A program made the position numbers and the translations under genes. A DNA stretch of 37,448 nt from JBFKUL01 sp041635755 (GTDB taxonomy: Bacteria; Pseudomonadota; Gammaproteobacteria; Burkholderiales; SG8-39): the NCBI GenBank assembly GCA_041635755.1, contig JBFKUL010000001.1, positions 1 to 37,448 of the forward strand, read 5' to 3'. Of this stretch, positions 25,839 to 33,425 are shown piece by piece. The notes beneath the pieces are model-generated. The model was not told the origin of the DNA and searched no databases. It saw only the letters and a program-made list of their open reading frames with translations. The first letter of the stretch is position 1. Each line of letters starts with the position of its first letter.

Positions 25839-26499
25839 TTTCTCCGCGGTATCCAAGCGCTACCCGGGCGGGCTGGAAGCGCTGAAAGGCGTTTCGTTCA
25901 CGCTTGATGCAGGGGCGCTGGCGTTTCTCACCGGCCATTCGGGCGCGGGCAAATCTACTTTGCTCAAGCTCATTCCGGGAATCGAACGGCCTACCTCGGG
26001 CTCGGTCATCGTCAACGGTCAGAACGTCGGGGCGCTGAAGCGCTCGGCGATTCCGGTTCTGCGTCGAAATCTAGGACTGGTGTTTCAGGACCAGAAGCTC
26101 CTCTACGACCGCAGCGTCTTCGACAACGTGATGCTGCCGTTGTCGTTCACCGGGCAGCCAAGGCGCGAATCCGCGCGGCGCGCGCGTGCGGCGCTCGACA
26201 AGGTAGGGCTGCTCAAGCGCGAACGATCGAATCCGATTCAGCTTTCGGGCGGTGAGCAGCAGCGGCTTGCGATCGCGCGTGCCGTCGTCAATCGGCCCGC
26301 CGCATTGATCGCAGACGAGCCGACCGCGAATCTGGACGCCGAATCCGCCGCGCAAATCCTGGACATCTTCGTCGCATTCAACCAGGTCGGCGTTACGCTT
26401 CTCATCGCCACCCACGACCAGGCGCTGGTCGAGCGTTACGGCCGACGCGTGCTTCACCTTGCCGAAGGACGGCTAGCCGGAGAAGGCGCGACGAGATGA
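25831..26499 (+). CDS. ftsE: Cell division ATP-binding protein FtsE
   Basis: A 222-aa ABC ATPase that works with FtsX to regulate septal murein hydrolases. Walker A GHSGAGKST (36-44), signature LSGGEQQRLAIARA (about 134-147), Walker B ALIADEPTANLD and switch ATHD are intact. TTG 25831 gives ISFSAVSKRYPGG and exactly the E. coli length; a TTG at 25816 would add five residues inside ftsY. The stop overlaps the ftsX ATG (ATGA). Confidence 0.95.
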   Translation: MISFSAVSKRYPGGLEALKGVSFTLDAGALAFLTGHSGAGKSTLLKLIPGIERPTSGSVIVNGQNVGALKRSAIPVLRRNLGLVFQDQKLLYDRSVFDNVMLPLSFTGQPRRESARRARAALDKVGLLKRERSNPIQLSGGEQQRLAIARAVVNRPAALIADEPTANLDAESAAQILDIFVAFNQVGVTLLIATHDQALVERYGRRVLHLAEGRLAGEGATR

Positions 26500-27404
26500 T
26501 CGGCTGGTTTCGGCAGCACTGGCAGGCATTCGGTGCGGCGCTCCGCAAGCTCTCGGGTCAAAAGACGGCGGGACTTGCAAGCGCCCTCGTGATCGGCGTC
26601 GCACTGTCGCTTCCAGCGGGCGGCTATGCACTGCTCGAGAGCCTGCGCGCGGTGGCCGGACGGCTTTCGCTCGATCCCCAAATCTCCGTGTTCATGCGTC
26701 TGCAGGCGAAGCGCGCGGAGCTGGAGGCCGTAAGCGCGCGGCTGAAGGCCGATACCCGGATCGCGCAGCTGCGCTTCGTCCCGAAGGAAGCCGCTTTGGA
26801 CGAGCTCAAGGCGACCGAGGGGCTCGCCGAGGTCGTCGCTGCGCTCGGTCGCAATCCCTTGCCGGATGCGTTCGTGGTGCGCTCGCGCGACACGCGCGCC
26901 GAAGCGCTCGATGCCCTGGCGTCCGACCTGCGCAACCTTCCGTTGGTGGCCCATGTGCAGGTGGATTCGGCTTGGGCGCGGCGTCTCGCCGCGCTCGCCG
27001 CCCTCGGCAGGACGGCGTTGCTGCTGCTCGCGGCCCTGCTAGCGTTCGGACTGGTCGCCATCACCTTCAACACGATCCGGCTTCAGATCCTGACGCAGCG
27101 CGACGAGATCGAGGTGTCCAAATTGATCGGTGCCACCGACTCGTTCATCGGCAGGCCTTTCTTCTACCTCGGTCTTCTGCTGGGCCTTGCCGGAGGCGCA
27201 GTGGCTCTCGGAATCGTCGGGGGCGGGCTGGCGTTGCTGAACGCACAGGTGCACACCCTTGCCGAAAGCTATGGTTCCGAATTCCGCTTTGCGTTCCTCT
27301 CGCTATCGGACACGGCAGCCGTCTTGCTTCTGGCGGGCCTGCTCGGTTGGCTCGGCGCATTCATGTCAGTGAGTAGATACTTACGTGAAATAGAGCCAAA
27401 ATAG
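26496..27404 (+). CDS. ftsX: Cell division protein FtsX
   Basis: A 302-aa membrane partner of FtsE. One hydrophobic segment near 25-45 is followed by a periplasmic loop of about 120 residues (RLSLDPQISVFMRL, then FVPKEAALDELKATEGLAEV, NPLPDAFVV). Three C-terminal membrane segments come next, with the cytoplasmic ITFNTIRLQILTQRDEIEVS motif and SKLIGATDSFIGRPF of the FtsX/MacB-like domain. It is the last gene before the rpoH promoter region. Confidence 0.95.
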   Translation: MIGWFRQHWQAFGAALRKLSGQKTAGLASALVIGVALSLPAGGYALLESLRAVAGRLSLDPQISVFMRLQAKRAELEAVSARLKADTRIAQLRFVPKEAALDELKATEGLAEVVAALGRNPLPDAFVVRSRDTRAEALDALASDLRNLPLVAHVQVDSAWARRLAALAALGRTALLLLAALLAFGLVAITFNTIRLQILTQRDEIEVSKLIGATDSFIGRPFFYLGLLLGLAGGAVALGIVGGGLALLNAQVHTLAESYGSEFRFAFLSLSDTAAVLLLAGLLGWLGAFMSVSRYLREIEPK

Positions 27405-27443
27405 TATGTTGCTGGGAGTTCTCGGGTGGAACCGGACAGGCGA

Positions 27444-27470
27444 TTAGCACTCTAAGATCATGAGTGCTAG
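27444..27470. promoter_or_regulatory. CIRCE operator (HrcA site) upstream of rpoH
   Basis: TTAGCACTC (27444-27452), nine spacer bases, then GAGTGCTAG (27462-27470). The consensus CIRCE is TTAGCACTC-N9-GAGTGCTAA, so 17 of 18 arm bases match and the spacing is exact. It ends 24 nt before the rpoH ATG. TTAGCA and TAGACT (27468-27473) within and beside it could serve as -35/-10, placing HrcA directly on the promoter; that part is tentative. Confidence 0.9.
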
Positions 27471-27494
27471 ACTTGCCGACGGGAGGAAAACAGC

Positions 27495-28382
27495 ATGCAT
27501 GCGACGACGATGACATTGCCGGTCGCCGTTCCAACGCCCATGGCGGCGGGGAGCCTGGATTCCTATATCCAGACGGTCAATCGCTTTCCGATTCTGAGCG
27601 CGGAAGAAGAGCGCTCGCTTGCCCGACGCTACCGCCAGCACAACGACCTCGACGCAGCCCGCCAACTGGTGCTTTCGCATCTTCGGCTGGTGGTTGCGAT
27701 CGCCCGCGGCTATCTTGGTTACGGACTGCCGCACGCCGACCTGATCCAGGAAGGCAACATTGGCCTGATGAAGGCCGTGAAGCGCTTTGACCCGGCGCGC
27801 GGTGTGCGCCTGGTGTCGTTTGCGATCCACTGGATCAAGGCCGAAATGCACGAATTCATCCTGCGCAACTGGCGGCTGGTAAAGGTCGCGACGACCAAGG
27901 CGCAGCGCAAGCTCTTCTTCAACCTTCGCTCGATGCGCAACGGGCTCGGGCCCCTGAACGCGGATGACGTGCAACGCATCGCCACCGAGCTCAGGGTCAA
28001 GCCCGAGGAAGTCACCGAAATGGAATCGCGGCTAACGGGCCGCGATATCGCGTTCGAGGCTGACGACGACGAGGACAGCTACGCGCCGGCTAGTTACTTG
28101 GCCGCCGATCACGATGCCGAGCCTTCCAGGCTTCTCGAAGCCGAGGAGACCGGAAGGATGCGCGCCGATGGCCTGAAAACCGCGCTCGCGGGGCTCGACG
28201 ACCGCAGTCGCCGTATCATCGAGGCGCGCTGGCTGCGGGAAAAGGGCGCTGCAACGCTGCACGACCTCGCAGGCGATTTCGGAGTGTCGGCGGAGCGCAT
28301 CCGCCAGATCGAGGCGAAAGCCCTCGAGAAGATGCGCAAATCGATGGACCGTTCGGGCACCGCGCCCCCTGCAGCGAACTAG
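27495..28382 (+). CDS. rpoH: RNA polymerase heat-shock sigma factor RpoH (sigma32)
   Basis: A 295-aa group 3 sigma70-family factor. Region 1.2 (LDSYIQTVNRFPILSAEEE), region 2 (HLRLVVAIARGYLGYGLPHADLIQEGNIGLMKAV) and the diagnostic RpoH box QRKLFFNLR (about 136-144) are present. Region 4 has a helix-turn-helix (LHDLAGDFGVSAERIRQIEAKAL). GGGAGGA lies 7 nt before ATG 27495. A CIRCE element immediately upstream suggests HrcA repression. The stop shares CTAG with the stop of the convergent SCO gene. Confidence 0.97.
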   Translation: MHATTMTLPVAVPTPMAAGSLDSYIQTVNRFPILSAEEERSLARRYRQHNDLDAARQLVLSHLRLVVAIARGYLGYGLPHADLIQEGNIGLMKAVKRFDPARGVRLVSFAIHWIKAEMHEFILRNWRLVKVATTKAQRKLFFNLRSMRNGLGPLNADDVQRIATELRVKPEEVTEMESRLTGRDIAFEADDDEDSYAPASYLAADHDAEPSRLLEAEETGRMRADGLKTALAGLDDRSRRIIEARWLREKGAATLHDLAGDFGVSAERIRQIEAKALEKMRKSMDRSGTAPPAAN

Positions 28383-28972
28383 CCCCGCTCCTTTATCAGC
28401 ACACGCAGGTCCGAGGCGAGGTCTTCGCCGATGCGCTCGTGCCGAACGAACAGGCGCAGTCGTCCCTGGGTGTCGATGACGTAGCTCTGCGCGCTGTGAT
28501 CGACGCTGTATTCGCCCTGCGTCGATCCGGCGCGCTTCTCAAAGTAAACCTTGAACTCCTTGGCAGCCCGCTGCGTTGCGGGCAAGTCCCCGTAAAGGCC
28601 AACGAACTTCGGGTCGAAGGCCGTCACGTAATGGGCGAGGACCGCTTGAGTATCGCGCTCGGGGTCGAGCGTGACGAACAGCACCTGCACGCGCTGCGCG
28701 TCGGAACCGAGCTGCTGCAGCGCGAGCTTGACCTCACCGAGAGTGGTGGGACAGACGTCCGGGCAGTGCGTGAAGCCGAAGAAGAGCACCACAACCTTGC
28801 CGCGATAGTCGACCAGAGTTCGCGCGCGGCCGGTATGATCGACCAGTTCGAGCACCTTGCCGTAGGGTGCGCCGGTGATGTCCGTGCTTTTGAACTTCGG
28901 CGCGTCGTCGCAGGCCGTAAGCGCGATCAGCGCCGCGAGCGCCCCAGCCCTAAACGAACAGGTAGTGATCAA
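28379..28972 (-). CDS. SCO1/SenC-type copper chaperone lipoprotein
   Basis: A 197-aa thioredoxin-fold protein that helps load the CuA site of cytochrome oxidase. A lipoprotein signal (lipobox LTAC, Cys21) is followed by FFGFTHCPDVCP with Cys70-x3-Cys74 and the distal copper ligand His159 in VDHSAQ. TTG 28972 is the likely start, inside the end of cyoE (23-bp overlap), because it yields a compact signal peptide; the frame is open to 29110. It is the last gene of the leftward oxidase assembly group and converges on rpoH with overlapping stops. Confidence 0.9.
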   Translation of the reverse strand: MITTCSFRAGALAALIALTACDDAPKFKSTDITGAPYGKVLELVDHTGRARTLVDYRGKVVVLFFGFTHCPDVCPTTLGEVKLALQQLGSDAQRVQVLFVTLDPERDTQAVLAHYVTAFDPKFVGLYGDLPATQRAAKEFKVYFEKRAGSTQGEYSVDHSAQSYVIDTQGRLRLFVRHERIGEDLASDLRVLIKERG

Positions 28973-29858
28973 CGAGCAACGCCGCAAACAGGGCGGCAAG
29001 ATAGACGATCGAGAAACGGAATGCCTTGTGCGCGACTTGATCGCTGTAGGCGAAACGGATGCGCAGCGCATGCACGAAGAACCAGACGCCGAGCACGCAG
29101 GCCGCGGCAAGGTAAAGCTCCCCGCTCATGCGGATCGCGTAAGGCAGCAGGCTGACGCCGAACAGCACCAGGGTGTAGAGCAGCACCTGCAGTTGCGTAT
29201 ACGCTTTGCCGTGGGTCACCGGCAGCATCGGCAACCCCGCCTTGGCGTAGTCCTCGGTACGGTACAGCGCGAGCGACCAGAAGTGCGGTGGAGTCCAGGC
29301 GAAAATGATCAGGAATAGCAGCATCGCCTCGGTCGTGACTTCGCCCGTGACGGCGGCCCAGCCCAGCACGGGCGGCATGGCGCCCGAGGCGCCGCCGATC
29401 ACGATATTCTGAGGTGTTGCCGGCTTGAGAAGCACCGTATAGATCACCGCGTAGCCGACGAATGTCGCCAATGTCAGCCACATCGTGAGCGCATTGACGA
29501 ACTGCAGCAGCAGCCACAGGCCCGCCCCTCCGACGACACCTGCAAAAACAAGCGTTTGCGCACTGCTCAATGCGCCGCGCGGCAGTGGCCGCCAGCGCGT
29601 TCGCTGCATCACTGCGTCGATCTTCTGCTCGACCAGGCAGTTGACGGCCGCAGCCGCTCCCGCGACGAGCGCAATGCCGAGCGTCCCGGCAAGCAGAATC
29701 TGCGGCGGCACCATGCCTGGCGTCGAGAGGAACATGCCGATGACGGCAGTGAACACAATCAGCGCGACCACGCGCGGCTTGGTCAACGCGTAGAACGCGC
29801 GAGCGCGCGCCGCGAGGTTGCGGGTCAGGCTGGAGGAGGAAAGTCCCGGTGCAAACAC
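28950..29858 (-). CDS. cyoE: Protoheme IX farnesyltransferase (heme O synthase)
   Basis: A 302-aa UbiA-family membrane prenyltransferase adding a farnesyl group to heme B. TKPRVVALIVFTAVIGMFL opens the first membrane segment. The first Asp-rich motif appears as NCLVEQKIDAVMQRT (about 83-97), the betaproteobacterial form, and the second as YRTEDYAKAGLPMLPV. About nine hydrophobic segments are present. GTG 29858 is the start. It lies 100 bp past the Sco-like gene; no ctaA is found between them. Synonym ctaB. Confidence 0.95.
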   Translation of the reverse strand: MFAPGLSSSSLTRNLAARARAFYALTKPRVVALIVFTAVIGMFLSTPGMVPPQILLAGTLGIALVAGAAAAVNCLVEQKIDAVMQRTRWRPLPRGALSSAQTLVFAGVVGGAGLWLLLQFVNALTMWLTLATFVGYAVIYTVLLKPATPQNIVIGGASGAMPPVLGWAAVTGEVTTEAMLLFLIIFAWTPPHFWSLALYRTEDYAKAGLPMLPVTHGKAYTQLQVLLYTLVLFGVSLLPYAIRMSGELYLAAACVLGVWFFVHALRIRFAYSDQVAHKAFRFSIVYLAALFAALLVDHYLFV

Positions 29859-29958
29859 TATTCAGAGCGGGCGCGATCGCAACCCTTGGAAAGCGCGGCA
29901 GTTTATCATGGCACGCCGCGCCTGGGCGAGCGCCCGCTCGGCAACGGCCGAGACGCGA

Positions 29959-30549
29959 TCAGCCGATCTGCGAGTACTTCAGCAGACGCTTCAGATCCTT
30001 GAGCATGCGCGAGGGATCCGGATCGCGGGGAAAGCGCATCATGATGTTGCCCAGCGGATCGACCACGAAGATGTGATCGGCCTGGCTTGTGGCGACGGGA
30101 AACGCTGTCGCGAAACCGGGATCTGCGCTGCGCACGACTTTCGTGCCCTCGAACGCGGCGAGCAGCGCCGCCCTGGGTGTCCCCGCACCGGCGAGGACCC
30201 ACAATCGCTCCACGCGCTCCAAGTCCCTGCCGAGCGCGCGCCGGATCTGCCGCATGTAGTACAGCTTCTTCTCGCAGTAGGCATCGCAGTCGGGCGCATC
30301 GAACTGCACCAGAACCCACTTGCCGCGTAACGACGAGAGCTTGAGCGGCGCGTCGTTCACACGCACAAGGGTTGCGTCCGGAATGCTGCGCGGCTCGACG
30401 AGTTCGCCGTAATTTCCCGACCCGCCGGGTGCCCATTGAAGCTCGTAGGCGAGCCAGGCCGCCGCCATTGGGGAAGCGAAGAACGCCGCGAGCAGCAGCA
30501 GCTTGACGCGGCCGCGCTTGACCGGGTCAGCGGGAAGCAGGCTCATCAT
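29959..30549 (-). CDS. Membrane-anchored Sco-like (thioredoxin-fold) protein of the cox cluster
   Basis: A 196-aa protein with one N-terminal membrane anchor (VKLLLLAAFFASPMAAAWLA, 15-34) and a periplasmic domain. LSSLRGKWVLVQFDAPDCDAYC carries Cys88-x3-Cys92, and QADHIFVVDPLGNIMMRF supplies His159: the C-x3-C plus His arrangement of copper-binding Sco proteins. Overall similarity to true Sco is low, so it may be a divergent copper or thiol-redox assembly factor. Its start overlaps the SURF1 end by 23 bp, and cyoE is next. ATG 30549 or 30546 are equally possible. Confidence 0.75.
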   Translation of the reverse strand: MMSLLPADPVKRGRVKLLLLAAFFASPMAAAWLAYELQWAPGGSGNYGELVEPRSIPDATLVRVNDAPLKLSSLRGKWVLVQFDAPDCDAYCEKKLYYMRQIRRALGRDLERVERLWVLAGAGTPRAALLAAFEGTKVVRSADPGFATAFPVATSQADHIFVVDPLGNIMMRFPRDPDPSRMLKDLKRLLKYSQIG

Positions 30550-31255
30550 GACGAAAGGAAAGAACCAGAAACAGAACCACGGCGAGCATGGCAAGCGAAT
30601 ACCACTGCAGTGCATACATTTCGTGCTTCTCGACGCCGGCATCCAGACGCGGCCATACGCGCGTCAGATCGTCATCGGCCGCGGAGCGCTGCTCAATGAC
30701 GATCGGTAGCAGCGCGAGGCCGGTGGTGGCTCGATACTCCTCCAGGCGCAGGTTCTGGAGCACGCTGCCCCGAACTTCGTAGCCCGAGGGTTCATAGGCG
30801 CGCGGCAAATGCTCGAGCGCCAGACCCTCGATCCGCTGCATGCCGGTCGGAGTGCGCACATGCGGAATGCTGCTGCGTGGCGCAGGCGCTTCGATCCAGC
30901 CCCGGTTGACGACCACGTGCAATTCACTATGCGCCAGCCGCAGCGGCGTGATGACCTCAAAGCCGGGCCGACCTTGCCGAATTCGGTTGTCCAACAGTAC
31001 CGTGTGCTGCGGCAGAAACTCGCCGCGCGCAGCAACGCGCGTCATCGCGAATTCACTTGCGACAAACTGGCGCGCCGGCAGCTCGCGCGCCGGTCCGGCG
31101 AGCCCCGTCTCGAGACGCGCCGCAAGACCGCGCTTTTCCTCGGCGCGGCCGGACTGCCAATTGCCGAGCGCGACGCCTGCCGCGCTCGCCGCGACGGCAA
31201 GCGCGAACGCCCACACTCTGGGCCGAAAGCTGCGGTTGAGCACTCTGAGCGGCAT
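30527..31255 (-). CDS. SURF1-family cytochrome oxidase assembly protein
   Basis: A 242-aa membrane protein aiding heme A insertion into subunit I. It has two membrane segments, near 14-34 (VWAFALAVAASAAGVALGNW) and at the C-terminus (MYALQWYSLAMLAVVLFLVL). Between them are the SURF1 motifs GNWQSGRAEEK, ARGEFLPQHTVLLDNR, VVVNRGW and LQNLRLEEY, and near the end EKHEMYALQWY. ATG 31255 is preferred because AGGA lies 5-6 nt upstream; GTG 31267 is the alternative. It follows the coxC terminator and a gene on the other strand, so it needs its own promoter. Confidence 0.92.
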   Translation of the reverse strand: MPLRVLNRSFRPRVWAFALAVAASAAGVALGNWQSGRAEEKRGLAARLETGLAGPARELPARQFVASEFAMTRVAARGEFLPQHTVLLDNRIRQGRPGFEVITPLRLAHSELHVVVNRGWIEAPAPRSSIPHVRTPTGMQRIEGLALEHLPRAYEPSGYEVRGSVLQNLRLEEYRATTGLALLPIVIEQRSAADDDLTRVWPRLDAGVEKHEMYALQWYSLAMLAVVLFLVLSFRHDEPASR

Positions 31256-31296
31256 GCGTTCCTGCACGGTAAAGCGCGCGTTACACTGCGGTCTCG

Positions 31297-31491
31297 ATGC
31301 GCTACGTCGTGATCGTCATTCTCGTGCTGATCGTCGCCAGCCTGGGCTCGGCGCTTGTGTTCCTGGTGCGCGATCGCAGCGAGTCAAACCGCACGATCAA
31401 GGCGCTCGCACTGCGCGTCGGATTATCGATCGCCTTGTTCCTGTTTCTGATGGCCGGCTTCTACTTTGGTTTCCTCCCGGGCCGACTGTAG
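31297..31491 (+). CDS. DUF2909 family twin-transmembrane protein
   Basis: A 64-aa membrane protein with two hydrophobic segments (VVIVILVLIVASLGSALVFL and IALFLFLMAGFYFGFL) joined by a basic cytosolic loop (RDRSESNRTIKALALR). This is the DUF2909 pattern of small proteins near cox genes in betaproteobacteria. It is on the opposite strand to its neighbours: its ATG lies 41 bp from the SURF1 ATG and its stop faces coxC. Function is unknown; association with oxidase assembly is inferred from position. Confidence 0.8.
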   Translation: MRYVVIVILVLIVASLGSALVFLVRDRSESNRTIKALALRVGLSIALFLFLMAGFYFGFLPGRL

Positions 31492-31553
31492 CGCTTGCGG
31501 CAAGACCTAACCAACCACCGGCGGGAAACGCCGCGCCGCGTCGGGACAACGTC

Positions 31554-31582
31554 AAAAAAAATGCCGCATCAGATGCGGCATT
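31554..31582 (-). terminator. Intrinsic terminator of the coxB-coxC transcript
   Basis: AATGCCGCAT (31560-31569) pairs with ATGCGGCATT (31573-31582) around a 3-nt loop; on the minus strand the stem is followed by eight T. It lies 73 nt past the coxC stop and 62 nt past the convergent DUF2909 stop. The plus strand has only TT after the stem, so it mainly serves coxC. Confidence 0.9.
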
Positions 31583-31655
31583 GATACTTCTCCTCCCGGG
31601 CGCACTACGGAGCCAAGAGCCCTCGCGCGCGCTCCTCCTTGTTGTGCGGTTCGCG

Positions 31656-32525
31656 CTACAGCCAATAGACGAAGATGAACAGGCCCAGCCACACCACATC
31701 GACGAAGTGCCAGTACCAGGCCACCGCCTCGAACGCGAAGTGATGATCGGGCTTGAAGTGCCCGCGCAGGCAGCGCACGAGGATCACCATCAGCATGATT
31801 GCGCCGACGGTCACATGAAAGCCGTGAAAGCCTGTCAGCATGAAAAACGTGGAGCCGAACACACCGGTCGTCAGCTTTAGGTTGAGATCCCTGTACGCGT
31901 GGCCGTATTCGTAGGCCTGCACCCCCAGGAAGATGACCCCGAGCAGAACCGTCAAGAACAGGAACACGTTCAACGTAAGGCGCTTGTTCTCCTTGAGCGC
32001 CCAATGCGCGATGGTAACCGTGACGCCCGAGCTCAGCAGCAGCAGCGTATTAATCGCAGGCAGCCCCCATGCGCCCATCGGAGAGAAGCGTTCGGTAAAC
32101 GCCGGGCCCGCCGAAGGCCAGGCTTCCGAAAAGCCGGGCCATACCAGCTCAACCGACTCCAGGTTGGCCAGATCGGGCACCGACAGCACTCGAATGTAGA
32201 ACAGCGCACCGAAGAACGCGGCGAAGAACATCACCTCGGAAAAGATGAACCAGCTCATCCCCCAGCGGAACGAGACGTCCTCCCAACCGCCGTACTTGCC
32301 CGACTCCGATTCGTCGATCACATCGCCGAACCATCGGAACATCATGTACAAGAGGATCACGGAGCCCAGCGCAACCGAGATCCAACCTGCGGAGGCGTCG
32401 TTGAATACGAACACGGCGCCGATTGCCATGAGGAACAGCGCGGTTGAGCCAAAGATCGGCCACGGCATCGGCTGCGGTACGTAGTAGTGACCGCGCTGCG
32501 CTTGGGTGCTTCCGGACTGCGCCAT
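31656..32525 (-). CDS. coxC: Cytochrome c oxidase subunit III
   Basis: A 289-aa inner-membrane subunit with seven membrane segments. HYYVPQPMPWPIFGS opens it; RWGMSWFIFSEVMFFAAFFG holds the conserved Glu, and GFHGFHVTVGAIML and FEAVAWYWHFVDVVWLGLFI are the C-terminal signatures of subunit III. GGGGGAG lies 4 nt before ATG 32525. It is the last gene before the strong terminator. Confidence 0.97.
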   Translation of the reverse strand: MAQSGSTQAQRGHYYVPQPMPWPIFGSTALFLMAIGAVFVFNDASAGWISVALGSVILLYMMFRWFGDVIDESESGKYGGWEDVSFRWGMSWFIFSEVMFFAAFFGALFYIRVLSVPDLANLESVELVWPGFSEAWPSAGPAFTERFSPMGAWGLPAINTLLLLSSGVTVTIAHWALKENKRLTLNVFLFLTVLLGVIFLGVQAYEYGHAYRDLNLKLTTGVFGSTFFMLTGFHGFHVTVGAIMLMVILVRCLRGHFKPDHHFAFEAVAWYWHFVDVVWLGLFIFVYWL

Positions 32526-32564
32526 TTTCTCCCCCGCCTTCCCTGAATTCCGTTGGTCGTTCGG

Positions 32565-32768
32565 CTAACTTGCCACGACGATGCGCACGATGCTGAGCAG
32601 CGTCAGAATGAACAGTACCGCGCCGATCAATGCCGCGGCGATTACGTGCAACGGCTTGATGCGCACGCTCTCGCGCTCGTGATCCTCGCGCCGGCGCACC
32701 CCGACCAGGCCCGCAACTACCGTCCTGACCACGGCGAGAAACGATGCGTCCTTCATTATGCGTTCCAT
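32565..32768 (-). CDS. DUF2970 family small membrane protein
   Basis: A 67-aa protein (63 if ATG 32756 is used). KDASFLAVVRTVVAGLVGVRRRE, then a charged stretch and one C-terminal membrane segment (PLHVIAAALIGAVLFILTLL) match DUF2970, found between ctaG and coxC in betaproteobacteria. The ATG at 32768 begins 1 nt after the ctaG stop with GGAAAGAG upstream, suggesting coupling. Role unknown; likely oxidase assembly by position. Confidence 0.8.
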   Translation of the reverse strand: MERIMKDASFLAVVRTVVAGLVGVRRREDHERESVRIKPLHVIAAALIGAVLFILTLLSIVRIVVAS

Positions 32769-32769
32769 T

Positions 32770-33327
32770 TCAGCTCTTTCCGCCCAGGCCCGCGACCTCG
32801 AAGAAGGTGTAGGAGAGCGTGACGGTGCCGATGTCCGCCGGCAGCGCCGGATCGACCAGCAGCACCACCGGCATCGTCCGGCGCTCGCCCGCTGCAAGCG
32901 TCTGCTGCGTGAAGCAGAAGCACTCCAGCTTCCTGAAGTACTGGCCCGCGTGGGTCGGGCCGAAGCTTGGCACCGCCTGCCCGGTCACCGGGTAATCCTT
33001 TTCGTTCACGATCTCGTACTCGATCGTCGTGAGTTCGCCCGGGTGCACCGCGACGTGGCCGGCCAGCGCCCGGAAGCGCCACGGCATGCGATGGGTATTG
33101 GCATCAAGCTCTATGGTCACCGTGCGCGTAGTGTCCACCTGCGTATTGACCGGTACCGCGTCGCGCTGAACCAACGAATTCACGCCGAGCGCGATGCAGA
33201 TCTGCTCGTAGAAGGGCACCAGCGCGTAGCCAAAGCCGAACATGAGCACCGCGACCAGCGACAACCGCGCGAGCAGCCGCTGGTTGTCGCGCTCGCGGGT
33301 GCCTTCGTTGATCCCCGCAGCGCTCAT
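32770..33327 (-). CDS. ctaG: Cytochrome c oxidase copper chaperone CtaG/Cox11
   Basis: A 185-aa membrane-anchored protein that delivers copper to CuB of subunit I. One membrane segment (LLARLSLVAVLMFGFGYALV) precedes a periplasmic beta domain with MPWRFRAL, YFRKLECFCF (the conserved Cys-Phe-Cys copper motif) and MPVVLLVDPALP. ATG 33327 overlaps the stop of the 31-aa gene (ATGA). The open frame continues to 33774, but that part is antisense-like within coxA. Synonym cox11. Confidence 0.95.
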   Translation of the reverse strand: MSAAGINEGTRERDNQRLLARLSLVAVLMFGFGYALVPFYEQICIALGVNSLVQRDAVPVNTQVDTTRTVTIELDANTHRMPWRFRALAGHVAVHPGELTTIEYEIVNEKDYPVTGQAVPSFGPTHAGQYFRKLECFCFTQQTLAAGERRTMPVVLLVDPALPADIGTVTLSYTFFEVAGLGGKS

Positions 33328-33419
33328 CCCCTGAGGACCCAGTACTTGGCGACGATGCCCAGGAACGAGGCGATCGCGATCGAAGCGAGCACCAATGCCG
33401 TCTTGGCGTTCTTGCTCAT
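33324..33419 (-). CDS. 31-residue cytochrome oxidase small assembly-type membrane protein
   Basis: A very small ORF between coxA and ctaG: ATG 33419, 31 codons, TGA 33326-33324. It begins MSKNAKTALV, has a single hydrophobic helix (ALVLASIAIASFLGIVA) and a basic end KYWVLRG. The stop overlaps the ctaG ATG (ATGA), and GGAG-like sequence (TAGCCTCCGATG) precedes the start. Similar tiny proteins occupy this slot in betaproteobacterial cox operons. Function is inferred only from position. Confidence 0.75.
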   Translation of the reverse strand: MSKNAKTALVLASIAIASFLGIVAKYWVLRG

Positions 33420-33425
33420 CGGAGG

